This document shows, piece by piece, positions 43,355-52,454 of a stretch of 64,000 bases of DNA. The notes below the pieces were generated by a model, which did not search any database, was not told where the DNA came from, and was given only the letters and a program-made list of their open reading frames with translations. The translations under genes were made by a program, and so were the position numbers. Origin of the DNA: Actinomycetota bacterium (GTDB lineage: Bacteria; Actinomycetota; Actinomycetes; Nanopelagicales; Nanopelagicaceae); contig WLPT01000008.1 in assembly GCA_009698675.1 (NCBI GenBank), forward strand, positions 1 through 64,000, read 5' to 3'. Numbering within the stretch: the first letter of the stretch is position 1; the number at the start of each line of letters is the position of its first letter.

Positions 43355-43570
43355 ATGTCAGATCAGTTGATGCTTGAATCAGTACCTCTTAACGCCCTTG
43401 ACCGCTGTGACCGATGCGGTGCCCAGGCATACGTGCGGGCAGTACTTCTAAATGGCGGAGAGCTAATGTTCTGCGCTCACCATGGCAAGGAATACGCCGA
43501 AAAGCTAAAGTCAGTAGCTGCAAAGATTATCGATGAGAGCCAAAAGCTCGTCGAAACTCCTGCTATCTAA
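43355..43570 (+). CDS. small DUF7455-type zinc-ribbon-like protein
   Basis: The 71-residue protein has LDRCDRCGAQAYVRAVL and LMFCAHHGKEY, giving CxxC and C-H-H metal-ligand-like residues. It matches the small conserved actinobacterial protein normally found between the topoisomerase B gene and the primary sigma factor gene, as here. Function unknown; metal binding is inferred. GGAGAG lies just before the ATG. Its stop overlaps the convergent CDGSH gene by 4 bases. Confidence 0.8.
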   Translation: MSDQLMLESVPLNALDRCDRCGAQAYVRAVLLNGGELMFCAHHGKEYAEKLKSVAAKIIDESQKLVETPAI

Positions 43571-43758
43571 GTAGAAGGCTGTGTGATGGCTTTATGACTG
43601 CCATCACACCAAGGCTTATCTTTACTTAAAGAGCAGCCGCAAAACTTCACGTTCTCTTTAGTCTCAAGAATATTTCCCTGTGCATCTACAAAATCAACTG
43701 CGCCCAAAATCTTGATAGATCCACTGATGGGATTGATATAGATCGTTGGATTAGCCAT
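43567..43758 (-). CDS. CDGSH iron-sulfur domain protein
   Basis: The 63-residue protein carries a single CDGSH-type cluster motif, CGCSLSKDKPWCDGSH, whose three Cys and one His bind a 2Fe-2S cluster. Small one-domain CDGSH proteins occur widely; the role is probably redox or cluster transfer. It begins at the ATG at 43758, directly after the sigma factor stop at 43760-43762, so it is likely co-transcribed with sigA. Confidence 0.85.
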   Translation of the reverse strand: MANPTIYINPISGSIKILGAVDFVDAQGNILETKENVKFCGCSLSKDKPWCDGSHKAITQPST

Positions 43759-43759
43759 T

Positions 43760-45703
43760 TTAATCCAAGTAGTCGCGCAAAACTTGGCTACGTGAAGGGT
43801 GACGAAGCTTCGACATTGTCTTAGATTCGATCTGACGGATACGTTCGCGAGTAACGCCGTATACCTTTCCAATCTCATCTAGAGTCTTTGGCTGACCATC
43901 GGTTAGACCAAAGCGCATCGCAACCACGCCTGCTTCACGTTCTGACAAAGTATCAAGAACTGAGTGCAACTGCTCTTGCAGCAATGTAAATGACACTGCA
44001 TCTGCTGGAACAACTGCTTCAGAGTCTTCAATCAAATCACCGAACTCCGAATCGCCCTCTTCACCAAGTGGGGTGTGAAGTGAGATTGGTTCGCGGCCAT
44101 ATTTTTGAACTTCAACGACTTTTTCAGGAGTCATATCAAGCTCTTTAGCTAACTCTTCTGGAGTCGGTTCGCGACCTAAGTCCTGCAACATCTGGCGTTG
44201 AACACGGGCTAACTTATTAATAACTTCAACCATGTGTACTGGAATACGGATTGTGCGGGCCTGATCTGCCATCGCGCGCGTGATTGCTTGGCGAATCCAC
44301 CATGTCGCATACGTCGAGAACTTATAACCCTTTGTGTAGTCGAACTTTTCGACCGCACGGATTAGACCTAAGTTGCCCTCTTGAATAAGGTCAAGGAAAA
44401 GCATTCCGCGACCGGTATAGCGCTTGGCAAGGGATACAACCAGACGCAAGTTTGCCTCTAGTAAATGGTTCTTTGCGCGCTTGCCATCTTCAACAAGCCA
44501 TTCAAGCTCGCGCTTTAACTTCTTCTCTAACTTCTTATCTGTTTTCAACTTTGACTCAGCGAATAGACCAACTTCAACGCGCGTTGCAAGCTCAACTTCG
44601 AGCTCGGCGTTAAGCAAAGCAACTCGCCCGATCTGCTTCAAATAATCCTTAACTGGATCGGCCGTTGCTCCAGCAGTCATAACAGTCTGCTCGGGCGGAA
44701 GGTACTTAATCTCGCGCTGGACGTACTTCATTTTTTCAATGAAGTAGTTGAGAAGATCCTCGAGATTCTTAAGTGAGCCTGTAGTTACGGCCTCTGCTGC
44801 AGTCTTAGCCGATTTTTCAGTGAACGTCTTCATCTCAAACTGCTGTTGAATCTGCTTGTAAGTCAATGACCTGGATTCAGCCTCTGCAATACCGTAGCGA
44901 GTAGGTGTTGCTCCATTATTAATCTTTGAGTTAATCGCCTCGATAACAATATTAACGTTTCTAAGATCCTTCTTTAACTTCTCGCGTTCGTTCTTATCTT
45001 CTTCCTCATCGTCGGCCTCAGAATCGGCTAACGTAAATGAGCCCTTAGCTTTACTTGTTTCATCTGAAAGAGTAACCACGCGAGCTTTATCTTCTGACTC
45101 TAACTCAACGACATCAACGGCATCGGCGATTAGTTTTTCGTCATCTTCTAACTCAACTTCTTCTAACTCAACTTCTTCGCCATCAATGCTGACAATCGCA
45201 ATTTTTCCGGCTTTTGCATCAACTTTTTCTACAACGGGTTTTGGCTCAATTAATGCATACTCGGACTTCTTCAGCATGCGCGCAGGTGTTCCGAGCCCAG
45301 CTTTGCGTAGCTTCTCGATCAGCAATGGAACCTCTAGAGCTAGCGAGCGAGCCTCATCCACTAAATCTTTATCGATTTTTTTAGGGATTCGATTAATCGA
45401 AGTTACGCCACGGCCTTCAAGTTCGGCGAGAACTTCATTATTGCGAAGTACTGCATGCTTTGCATCAACGATGGCTTGCACATCTTTTGCAGTTAAATCT
45501 TTTTTCAACTCAATTTTGGCTGGCTTGACCGCTTTCTTAACGGGCGCAGCTTTTTTTGCGACCGCTTTCTTAACTGGCGCCTTTTTTGCTACTGCTTTTT
45601 TTACAGGCGAGGCTTTCTTGGCGGCAGATTTCTTTGCAGGCGCGCTTTTACTTGCAGCGGCTTTTTTCTTTCCGTTGTTTTTGAGCGCACTAAATACAGC
45701 CAC
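43760..45703 (-). CDS. sigA: primary RNA polymerase sigma factor with Lys/Ala-rich N-terminal tail
   Basis: The 647-residue protein has sigma70 regions 1.2-4.2: [69 protein letters not shown], region 3 and the region 4 [17 protein letters not shown]. It recognises housekeeping promoters. The N-terminus has about 55 residues of AKK/PVKKAV repeats reminiscent of histone H1 tails, then an acidic linker (about 190-235). Minus-strand TATAAT at 45749-45754 is a likely promoter, leaving a leader of about 40 bases. CDGSH follows directly. Confidence 0.97.
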   Translation of the reverse strand: MAVFSALKNNGKKKAAASKSAPAKKSAAKKASPVKKAVAKKAPVKKAVAKKAAPVKKAVKPAKIELKKDLTAKDVQAIVDAKHAVLRNNEVLAELEGRGVTSINRIPKKIDKDLVDEARSLALEVPLLIEKLRKAGLGTPARMLKKSEYALIEPKPVVEKVDAKAGKIAIVSIDGEEVELEEVELEDDEKLIADAVDVVELESEDKARVVTLSDETSKAKGSFTLADSEADDEEEDKNEREKLKKDLRNVNIVIEAINSKINNGATPTRYGIAEAESRSLTYKQIQQQFEMKTFTEKSAKTAAEAVTTGSLKNLEDLLNYFIEKMKYVQREIKYLPPEQTVMTAGATADPVKDYLKQIGRVALLNAELEVELATRVEVGLFAESKLKTDKKLEKKLKRELEWLVEDGKRAKNHLLEANLRLVVSLAKRYTGRGMLFLDLIQEGNLGLIRAVEKFDYTKGYKFSTYATWWIRQAITRAMADQARTIRIPVHMVEVINKLARVQRQMLQDLGREPTPEELAKELDMTPEKVVEVQKYGREPISLHTPLGEEGDSEFGDLIEDSEAVVPADAVSFTLLQEQLHSVLDTLSEREAGVVAMRFGLTDGQPKTLDEIGKVYGVTRERIRQIESKTMSKLRHPSRSQVLRDYLD

Positions 45704-45748
45704 AATCGTCCTTTGGTTTTATCAGCGATGCGCTGAAGCGATGGCTAT

Positions 45749-45754
45749 ATTATA
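45749..45754 (-). promoter_or_regulatory. -10 element of the sigA promoter
   Basis: A perfect minus-strand TATAAT 46 bases upstream of the ATG at 45703; no clear -35 at the usual distance. Confidence 0.5.
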
Positions 45755-45802
45755 ATTTATCCACAGGGGTAAATGCACATCGAAAACAGCTTTTTTGGGT
45801 AA

Positions 45803-46888
45803 TTAAGAGAGTGCGAGCGCCTCTCTGATCACACTTCCCACTGATTCGACCTCAACTAGGAAGCCGTCATGGCCAAAAGGTGATGAAATCGTCACCAATG
45901 GCGCCGCCAATGGGGCAAGCTCTGCGATTTCAGCTTGAAGGCGGGCTGGGAAGAGGCGATCTGTGTCGATTGCCACGGCAACGACTGGGATAGTAATTCC
46001 AGCCAAAGCCGCGGCAACTCCCCCGCGTCCGCGCCCGATATCGTGACTATTCATAGCCTCGGTTAGGACGATATAGGTATTTGCATCAAAGCGTTGTGCA
46101 AGCTTGTCGGCTTGATGATCGAGGTAGGACTCAACGGCGTAGCGGCCGGTCTCATCTCCCTGGAGCTCACGCCCAAAGCGCACATCCATCTCGGCCTCGG
46201 TTCGATAGGTCAGATGAGCGATGCGTCGGGCAATTCCCATGCCTTCATTAGGTCCTGCGCTCTTATCGTAGTAATCGCCACCGTGAAAATTAGGGTCTGA
46301 TTTAATCGCGCGAATCTGAATCGATGAGGTGCCAATCTGATCGCCGGTGGCCACCGCTGATGAGCCGATGGTACAGATTGCACCGACCCGCTCTGGTAGT
46401 TGCACCGCCCACTCCAGTGCCCGCATACCGCCAAGGGATGGACCAACGGCCAATCGATACTGTGCAATCCCCAAGGCATCGCTAAAGGCGACCTCTGCGG
46501 CGACCATGTCTCTGATCGTTAGCGAGGGAAAGCGTGAGCCGTAAGGCCTGCCATCGGGTGCAATCGATGATGGCCCAGTAGAGCCTTGACAGCCACCGAT
46601 GACATTTGGACAGAGAATGAAATATTTATCGCTATCAAAGGGCAGTCCCGGACCGACCATTGATGGCCACCAGCCCGTAATATCTGACCAACCTGTCATC
46701 GCATGGTTTACTAAAATCACATTATCTCTAGCCTCGTTGAGTTGGCCCCAACTTTGATAGGCGATAGTTATATCTTCTAGGCTCTCGCCATTTTCAAGGA
46801 GTAGGTCGCCGATTTTTATGAAAAGGCGATCACCGGGTGCATGGGATTGAAGCCATGCCCCGGTGACCGGCGCCTTTGTTTGACCCAT
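45803..46888 (-). CDS. metX: homoserine O-acetyltransferase
   Basis: The 361-residue alpha/beta-hydrolase has the nucleophile elbow GPSLGGMRALEW (Ser), NVIGGCQGSTGP and the catalytic His in SSPFGHDGFLVE. It transfers an acetyl group from acetyl-CoA to L-homoserine. It starts at the base overlapping the metY stop (TAATG), so translation is coupled, and is controlled by the SAM-IV riboswitch before metY. A serine O-acetyltransferase role is possible in this family, but the metY partner favours homoserine. Confidence 0.92.
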   Translation of the reverse strand: MGQTKAPVTGAWLQSHAPGDRLFIKIGDLLLENGESLEDITIAYQSWGQLNEARDNVILVNHAMTGWSDITGWWPSMVGPGLPFDSDKYFILCPNVIGGCQGSTGPSSIAPDGRPYGSRFPSLTIRDMVAAEVAFSDALGIAQYRLAVGPSLGGMRALEWAVQLPERVGAICTIGSSAVATGDQIGTSSIQIRAIKSDPNFHGGDYYDKSAGPNEGMGIARRIAHLTYRTEAEMDVRFGRELQGDETGRYAVESYLDHQADKLAQRFDANTYIVLTEAMNSHDIGRGRGGVAAALAGITIPVVAVAIDTDRLFPARLQAEIAELAPLAAPLVTISSPFGHDGFLVEVESVGSVIREALALS

Positions 46889-48210
46889 TATTTAGCTGCA
46901 GCAAACCCATCTGAGAGATCTGCAGTTATGTCATTTATATCTTCAAGTCCAACTGAGAGGCGAATCAGACCAGGTGTAACACCAGCGTTTAACAACTCTT
47001 CGGCTGAGAGCTGAGAGTGCGTCGTTGAGGCTGGATGGATAACTAGTGATCTCACATCGCCGATATTGGCAACGTGGGAGTGAAGTGTGAGCGCCTCAAC
47101 GAACTTCTTGCCCGCCTCGATACCGCCCTTGATTTCAAATGATAAGACCGAGCCTGAACCCTTTGGCGCATACTTAGCAGCTAGCGCGTTATATGGTGAG
47201 TTTGGCAGCCATGAGTAGTTCACCTTCTCTACCTGAGGGTGTGCCGATAACCATGTTGCAACGGCCTTAGCATTTTCTAAATGTTGCTTCATGCGAAGCG
47301 TCAACGTCTCAAGGCCTTGTGCAAGTAGCCATGCGTTGAATGGACTAACCGCAGCTCCAATATCGCGCAGCAATGTAAGGCGAATCTTAAAGATGTAGGC
47401 CAGGTTTGCACCAAATGCACTACCAACTCCCAGAGCTTGGGCATAGACCAGGCCGTGATAGGAAGGATCGGGTGTATTAAAGCTGGTGAACTTCTCTGGA
47501 TAAAGTGCGTAGTCAAAGTTTCCAGAATCAACGATTGCGCCAACAACTGCATTTCCATGACCGCCTAGAAACTTAGTTGCCGAGTGCACGACAACATCGG
47601 CACCAAACTCAATCGGCTTAATGACATATGGCGTAGCAACTGTGTTATCGACGATGAGTGGAACGTGGCTCTCATGCGCAACTTTGGCAACGGCGGCGAT
47701 ATCTAGAATGTCGTTGTTAGGGTTTGAAATCGTTTCACCAAAAAACGCTTTAGTATTTGGGCGAACGGCTTTGCGCCACTCCTCTGGGTCATTTGGATTA
47801 TCGACGAATGTAACTTCGACGCCAAAAGTTGGAAGGGTGTAATGAAACAGGTTATATGTTCCACCGTAGAGATACTTTGAGGAAACGATGTGGTCACCAG
47901 CGGTTGCAACTGCTAAAACTGCAAATGTTGTAGCTGCCGAACCTGAGGCTAGAAGAAGTGCTGCAACGCCACCTTCTAGCGATGCGATGCGCTTTTCAAC
48001 AACATCCTGCGTTGGATTCATGATGCGGGTATAGATATTTCCAAGCTCTGCTAACCCAAATAGGTCAGCTGCATGTTTGGTATCGCGAAATTGATAGGCC
48101 GTTGTCTGATACAACGGTAGAGCGCGAGCGCCTGTAGTTGGATCGGCAACCTGTCCGGCGTGAATCTGACGGGTTTCAAAGGCCGCCTCTTCAAATGAAA
48201 ACGATGACAT
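46888..48210 (-). CDS. metY: O-acetyl-L-homoserine sulfhydrylase
   Basis: The 440-residue Cys/Met-metabolism PLP enzyme has ETRQIHAGQ, YQTTAYQFRDT, the PLP Lys in HSATKFLGGHGN, and a C-terminal RLSVGLEDINDI. It makes homocysteine from O-acetylhomoserine and sulfide. The ATG at 48210 is preferred, 10 nt after GGGAGG; an earlier ATG at 48219 is too close to it. A SAM-IV riboswitch lies upstream. Confidence 0.94.
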   Translation of the reverse strand: MSSFSFEEAAFETRQIHAGQVADPTTGARALPLYQTTAYQFRDTKHAADLFGLAELGNIYTRIMNPTQDVVEKRIASLEGGVAALLLASGSAATTFAVLAVATAGDHIVSSKYLYGGTYNLFHYTLPTFGVEVTFVDNPNDPEEWRKAVRPNTKAFFGETISNPNNDILDIAAVAKVAHESHVPLIVDNTVATPYVIKPIEFGADVVVHSATKFLGGHGNAVVGAIVDSGNFDYALYPEKFTSFNTPDPSYHGLVYAQALGVGSAFGANLAYIFKIRLTLLRDIGAAVSPFNAWLLAQGLETLTLRMKQHLENAKAVATWLSAHPQVEKVNYSWLPNSPYNALAAKYAPKGSGSVLSFEIKGGIEAGKKFVEALTLHSHVANIGDVRSLVIHPASTTHSQLSAEELLNAGVTPGLIRLSVGLEDINDITADLSDGFAAAK

Positions 48211-48318
48211 TAAATGCATTCCTCCCAGTTATGGGACCACTCAAGTACGTATGCCGACGCTGGCAGTACTAGTACGGATCGAGTGATCCACGCTTATCGA
48301 TGGCGTTGTTGCTATCGA

Positions 48319-48400
48319 TCTGGTCTTCACCCGGAGCACCCCACCGTGGTGGAGGGTTGCCGTCTAGTAAGCCGGGGCTAAACACTAGAACTCGTGACCT
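48319..48400 (-). promoter_or_regulatory. SAM-IV riboswitch upstream of metY-metX
   Basis: On the minus strand, reading from 48399, GGTCACGAG is followed by AGCCCCGGCTT, GGCAACCCTCC, GGTGGGGTGCTCCGGGTGA and GACC closing the first helix (near 48322). This matches the SAM-IV (SAM-I-like core) consensus of Actinobacteria almost base for base. Downstream bases to about 48250 hold further hairpins that may form the pseudoknot and expression platform. It lowers metY-metX expression when S-adenosylmethionine is high. Confidence 0.9.
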
Positions 48401-48406
48401 GGGTGG

Positions 48407-48412
48407 ACTCTA
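48407..48412 (-). promoter_or_regulatory. -10 element of the SAM-riboswitch transcript
   Basis: Minus-strand TAGAGT puts the transcription start near 48399, the first base of the SAM-IV fold. Confidence 0.55.
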
Positions 48413-48426
48413 ACAGAGTCAGGCCT

Positions 48427-48972
48427 CTAGTCAAAAATGCCGGCAGTGACCTTTGGGTGCAGCTCAGTGCGCATTGCAGCAAAGGCTGCGGCGGGCCAGC
48501 CCGAGCCAAATACTCGGCGCAACAAAATCGTCAGTGAATACTCTGGCTGATCGATGCTCGCCCTATCAAGGGATCTATATGCAAGGGCAATCTCTGCCTG
48601 CTCGTAGGCAAGGGTTGCAAATAAACAGGCAACGGGGGCAACAAAGCCCTCGGGTGCAATCTGCAATAAGTGATGCCACATCCCCCAATAGGTTTGAAAA
48701 CTCTCGGCGTTATGTGAGCCCAAGGCAAAGTCACGCACTTGAATATCACTCAGGCGCCCCAAGACTCGCGCCAGATTTTCTGGCGTGGTGGCTAGATCGA
48801 ATTTTTCAAACTCTGCAGCCAAGTCGATAACTGCCGTTGCACCATCGCGTTGGCATTCATTGAGATCAGATGAATCCTCAATAACTGCAAAGCTTTGAAC
48901 GAGGGCGATGAACTCTGGGTCATGGGCTTGGGCAATTGATGCAATAGATAACTCATCTTTTTCGGTGGTCAT
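48427..48972 (-). CDS. DUF4192-like protein (C-terminal part of the usual domain)
   Basis: The 181-residue protein resembles the second half of actinobacterial DUF4192: VRDFALGSHNAESFQTYW, LLQIAPEGFVAPVACLFATLAY, and a SLDRASIDQPEYSLTILL helix. Most DUF4192 proteins are about 330-380 residues, so this is a short form. Function unknown. ATG 48972 (MTTEKDE) is 7 nt after the preceding gene's stop. Co-transcribed with the PKD-type protein. Confidence 0.55.
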   Translation of the reverse strand: MTTEKDELSIASIAQAHDPEFIALVQSFAVIEDSSDLNECQRDGATAVIDLAAEFEKFDLATTPENLARVLGRLSDIQVRDFALGSHNAESFQTYWGMWHHLLQIAPEGFVAPVACLFATLAYEQAEIALAYRSLDRASIDQPEYSLTILLRRVFGSGWPAAAFAAMRTELHPKVTAGIFD

Positions 48973-48979
48973 AGTTTTC

Positions 48980-49687
48980 TCATTTCGTGAATCGAGTAGG
49001 GGCCGATACAACGGTGACGGTAGCCACCGAGGTTTTAACAATCTCTCCAGTAATGGCGCGTTGAGCTGCGTTGTGTGTAAAGCTGCCATTCCATGTAGTT
49101 AGGACAACTACTGAATACGTGCCAGGTTTTGCATAGGTGTGAGTAATAGATTGATGTGGATACGGGGCCCCTGGATCGGTAGTTGCCCACATATAGCCAT
49201 CTCCAAACGACCAGATAAAGCTAGGACGCAGAGCAACATCGACGACCTCACCGATGATGTTGACTCGACTGGTGAAGAGTTGAGGAACATCTATCCAGAA
49301 AATAACTGGAACATTTCGCAGGGCTTCAAACTCTGGCTCAAAGGCGATCTCTCCCGTTGGAACTAACTTAGTTAGGCGATCGCTTAGATTCACGCTCTGT
49401 GTAACGGTTTTTGGTTTAGCTGTGCGCGGCTTATACGTGCGCTTCACATAGGGCTTGGGGCTTGCCGATTTCTTTGGAGGAAACCATAGAGATGGACTGG
49501 GAGCTGCCGGTTTTTTTGGCGCAGCTGGTTTTTTACTAGCTGCAGCACCATTGCCTTTATGGGCCTCGATGATAATTTGGTTGTCCTTGGTATAGACATC
49601 AACGCAGGCCGTATCGATGCAGTCGGCAAGGGCTGTGCCAGGTGCGCATAAAAGCAGAGTAAAAGTGAGCATTATTATTCTTTTCAT
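48980..49687 (-). CDS. secreted protein with a PKD-like domain
   Basis: The 235-residue protein has a signal peptide (MKRIIMLTFTLLLCAPG, cleaved near residue 22), a Lys/Pro/Ala-rich linker (about 45-95), and a C-terminal PKD-type beta-sandwich with FIWSFGDGYMW and THTYAKPGTYSVVVLTTW. Exported or surface attached; ligand unknown. ATG 49687 is 7 nt after minus-strand TAACGT, so leaderless. Earlier in-frame codons would mask the signal peptide. Confidence 0.75.
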   Translation of the reverse strand: MKRIIMLTFTLLLCAPGTALADCIDTACVDVYTKDNQIIIEAHKGNGAAASKKPAAPKKPAAPSPSLWFPPKKSASPKPYVKRTYKPRTAKPKTVTQSVNLSDRLTKLVPTGEIAFEPEFEALRNVPVIFWIDVPQLFTSRVNIIGEVVDVALRPSFIWSFGDGYMWATTDPGAPYPHQSITHTYAKPGTYSVVVLTTWNGSFTHNAAQRAITGEIVKTSVATVTVVSAPTRFTK

Positions 49688-49694
49688 GGGCTCG

Positions 49695-49700
49695 ACGTTA
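49695..49700 (-). promoter_or_regulatory. -10 element of the leaderless PKD-protein promoter
   Basis: Minus-strand TAACGT, 7 nt before the ATG at 49687. Confidence 0.5.
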
Positions 49701-49767
49701 AGTGCGCGCACCGACCCATACCCGACCTCACGCAACAAACTGTGGATATTTGTGACACTCTTAGTTC

Positions 49768-50226
49768 ATGGTTGCACGCGATGGTGATGGTTGGGTCCAG
49801 TGCGACTGTGGAAATAAGCACTGGGGCTTACATGGCGCCGCCGGAATTCTTTTAGTTCGGGGCCATGAAATTTTGCTGCAACATCGAGCCCCGTGGGTGC
49901 ACAACGGAGATACGTGGGGAATTCCTGGCGGTGCGCGAGATAGTCATGAGAGCGTTATTCAAGGGGCTATCCGCGAGGCGATCGAAGAGACTGGGGTCGA
50001 CCCACAGTTCATTGAGCCCTTACATACTTTTAGCGATGATCATGGCAGCTGGCGCTATGACACGGTTATTGCGCGAGCGAGTGCAGATCTCATTGCCCAT
50101 GAAGTCAACGATGAGTCGCATGAAGTTCGTTGGGTAGATATTGAAAAAACTGGTGAGCTAAATCTTCATCCAAGTTTTGCTAAGACCTGGCCCCAGTTAA
50201 AGGCCCTCATTCAATCGTTTGAGTGA
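49768..50226 (+). CDS. NUDIX hydrolase
   Basis: The 152-residue protein has a Nudix box GGARDSHESVIQGAIREAIEETGV (residues about 52-75) matching the GX5EX7REUXEEXGU pattern. NUDIX enzymes hydrolyse nucleoside diphosphate-linked compounds; substrate unknown. It begins with a WVQCDCGNKHWG zinc-like segment. Its 3' end overlaps the convergent dinG by 30 bases. Confidence 0.9.
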   Translation: MVARDGDGWVQCDCGNKHWGLHGAAGILLVRGHEILLQHRAPWVHNGDTWGIPGGARDSHESVIQGAIREAIEETGVDPQFIEPLHTFSDDHGSWRYDTVIARASADLIAHEVNDESHEVRWVDIEKTGELNLHPSFAKTWPQLKALIQSFE

Positions 50227-52188
50227 TTCGCGGACAACTTCCTTATCTGAGGTTCTCCAGAGAGGCGGCATAGAGTTTAAAAGCACGCTGCCATAGCGCT
50301 TAGTAACAATACGCGAATCTAAAATTGCAACTACACCGCGATCTTCAACTGATCTAATTAATCGTCCAGTCCCCTGGGCTAGCAGCAAAGCTGCACGCGG
50401 CAGTGATACCTGCATAAAACCACTTCCACCTGCGGCATCGGCTTGGGCCGCGCGCGCCGACATCACGGGTTCATCGGGGCGGGGAAATGGAATCCGATCC
50501 ATTGCTACCAAGATACAACTGCGCCCAGGTACATCTACACCCTGCCATAGTGACATCGTGCCAAGTAGAATTGATGTTTCATCTTTGGCAAATTTTTCAA
50601 CGAGAGGGCCGACTGAATCGCCGCGTTTTTGCGTGAAAATCTTTATCGGAAGCTCGGCAAGTACTTTGCGAAGGTGCGCATCGGCAGCCTCTACTCCACG
50701 CCATGATGAAAACAACGCCAACGTGCGACCACCTGCAGCGTCGATTAACTCACCGAGCTCGGTAAGAACTTCTATGCTTGGACCATCGCGACCAGGCTCG
50801 GGCAAATGCTTTGGCATATATAGAACACCTTGATTGGCAAAATCAAAGGGCGAGCCAACATCTAGCATTTGAACATTTGCAGGATCAATTTCTCCGCTCT
50901 TTACATCGCTATTTAAATCCTCTCCGACAAGAAATCCAATGCTTTTTGCTAAGGAGTTAAAGGAGTTACCTACGGTAAGCGTGGCCGACGTGGCAATAAC
51001 TGGTGTCTGGGTGAGCAAGTTCTCGCGCAATACATCAGATACAGATAGTGGCGCTAAGTGCAGCGTTGAAAAAGTAGGTTCATACCATAAGACATATCCA
51101 TCACCGAGTTTTAATAGAGTGGCGGCAGTCGTTGATATTTCACTTACCGCCCCCTTAACACGGGCACGTTCGGCCAAAATATCTGTATCGATAATCTCAT
51201 CATCGGCCGATAAGAACTGTGTAATCGCTTGCGCACTTTCACGCACTTTGCGAATCGGTGACTCAAGTGATTGAGGAATTTCATCGAGGCGACCTTGAGC
51301 AGTGAAATCACCACGGATTGATTCACCGTAATCAACCATCGACTCATGAAAATCATTTGCGGCCTTATGAAATGCATCGGAAAGTTTGCCCGGCATGAAC
51401 TTGCGAGTCATAGCCGATGCGCGAAGCACACGTGCTGAAGTTAACTCCTCTGTTACTGCTTGTGTTGCACGATCCATAAACTCATGAGCCTCATCCAGGA
51501 CAACGGCGTCGCGCTCTGGCAAAATAGGATGCGATTCAACTATCTCAATGGCAAGCAAAGTATGGTTTGTGACTACAACGTCGGCATCTTGGGCTCTAGC
51601 CTTTGCATTTGCTGAAAAGCATTGTGCTCCAAATGCACATTTATCTGCGCCAACGCACTCACGGCCGGATACAGAGTTGGCCGTCCATACTCGTTTATCG
51701 ACATCGGGTGCATCGTCGCGGTCCCCGGATACACCTGGTTTACGCGCCCATTCATGTAATCGTTTAGCATCTTTTTCCAGAGATGAGATGCCCAACATAA
51801 TCTCACCATCGGGATCTGGCTCTTCGCTATTCATTTTTTGCAGACAGATGTAGTTGCCCACGCCCTTATATATTGCGTATGTAATTTCACGTCCCAAAGT
51901 TTTTTCGAGCGCCGGAACAACTGCAGGCAAATCGCGCTCTACTAACTGGCGTTGCAGCGCCAATGTTGCAGTGGCAACTAAGACTTTGCGGCCATGAACT
52001 AGTGGTGGAACTAAATAGGCAAGTGATTTTCCAGTGCCTGTTCCAGCTTGAACCATTAAATGGTGGCGATCGGTAAGGGCATTTGCAACGGCTTCAGCCA
52101 TCTCAATTTGGCCATCACGTGGTGCACCGCCGATGGCTGTGATTGCAGCATCTAGTGCTTGGCGCACCTTTGCCGACATATCACTCAT
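50197..52188 (-). CDS. dinG: DinG/XPD-family ATP-dependent DNA helicase
   Basis: The 663-residue helicase has Walker A QAGTGTGKSLAYLVPP, four Cys consistent with an Fe-S cluster (near CLQK and ECVGADKCAFGAQC), DEAH in VVLDEAHEFMD, and C-terminal motifs SLWQGVDVPG and ALLLAQGTGRLIRS. It unwinds DNA 5'-3' in repair. ATG 52188 lies 7 nt after minus-strand TAGGAT; a GTG at 52206 is in frame but would overlap that element. Confidence 0.92.
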   Translation of the reverse strand: MSDMSAKVRQALDAAITAIGGAPRDGQIEMAEAVANALTDRHHLMVQAGTGTGKSLAYLVPPLVHGRKVLVATATLALQRQLVERDLPAVVPALEKTLGREITYAIYKGVGNYICLQKMNSEEPDPDGEIMLGISSLEKDAKRLHEWARKPGVSGDRDDAPDVDKRVWTANSVSGRECVGADKCAFGAQCFSANAKARAQDADVVVTNHTLLAIEIVESHPILPERDAVVLDEAHEFMDRATQAVTEELTSARVLRASAMTRKFMPGKLSDAFHKAANDFHESMVDYGESIRGDFTAQGRLDEIPQSLESPIRKVRESAQAITQFLSADDEIIDTDILAERARVKGAVSEISTTAATLLKLGDGYVLWYEPTFSTLHLAPLSVSDVLRENLLTQTPVIATSATLTVGNSFNSLAKSIGFLVGEDLNSDVKSGEIDPANVQMLDVGSPFDFANQGVLYMPKHLPEPGRDGPSIEVLTELGELIDAAGGRTLALFSSWRGVEAADAHLRKVLAELPIKIFTQKRGDSVGPLVEKFAKDETSILLGTMSLWQGVDVPGRSCILVAMDRIPFPRPDEPVMSARAAQADAAGGSGFMQVSLPRAALLLAQGTGRLIRSVEDRGVVAILDSRIVTKRYGSVLLNSMPPLWRTSDKEVVRESLKRLNEGL

Positions 52189-52195
52189 GGGCCCA

Positions 52196-52201
52196 ATCCT
52201 A
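52196..52201 (-). promoter_or_regulatory. -10 element of the leaderless dinG promoter
   Basis: Minus-strand TAGGAT, 7 nt before the ATG at 52188. Confidence 0.5.
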
Positions 52202-52454
52202 GTCACTAGGACTTTGGCAAGTAGCAGAGTTTGTGTATTTTTATTAACTCCCAGAGTAATAGATCTTGAACATCAACGAAGCAAGTTGCAGCTGTGCCAG
52301 ATGTTCGTTGGAATGGATCAATTATTATTCCTTGACACCGTATTATGAGTGGCATAGGCTCCCGTTGCGCATGAGGTCAGATCAAAATCTTTACGTGAGA
52401 AAAAAGAATGCGAGATTCTTTAGCTTTTTTCACCAGAGGTAAGGAGGATGACGA
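52202..52454. other. intergenic junction between core and accessory regions
   Basis: About 250 bases without a gene. It holds a 7-bp inverted repeat (CAACGAA at 52274-52280, TTCGTTG at 52304-52310) and a promoter at 52332-52360. No tRNA, integrase or IS is visible. Confidence 0.6.
52332..52360 (+). promoter_or_regulatory. sigma70-type promoter for the RidA-like gene
   Basis: TTGACA (52332-52337), 17-base spacer, TAGGCT (52355-52360). The leader then runs about 90 bases to the ATG with a strong AAGGAGGA at 52441-52448, unlike the leaderless genes elsewhere in the window. Confidence 0.6.

Noticed and set aside
48220-48320. Palindromic bases GTACTAGTAC around 48278 as an independent operator.
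   Set aside because: They lie in the leader downstream of the SAM-IV aptamer and more likely belong to its expression platform.
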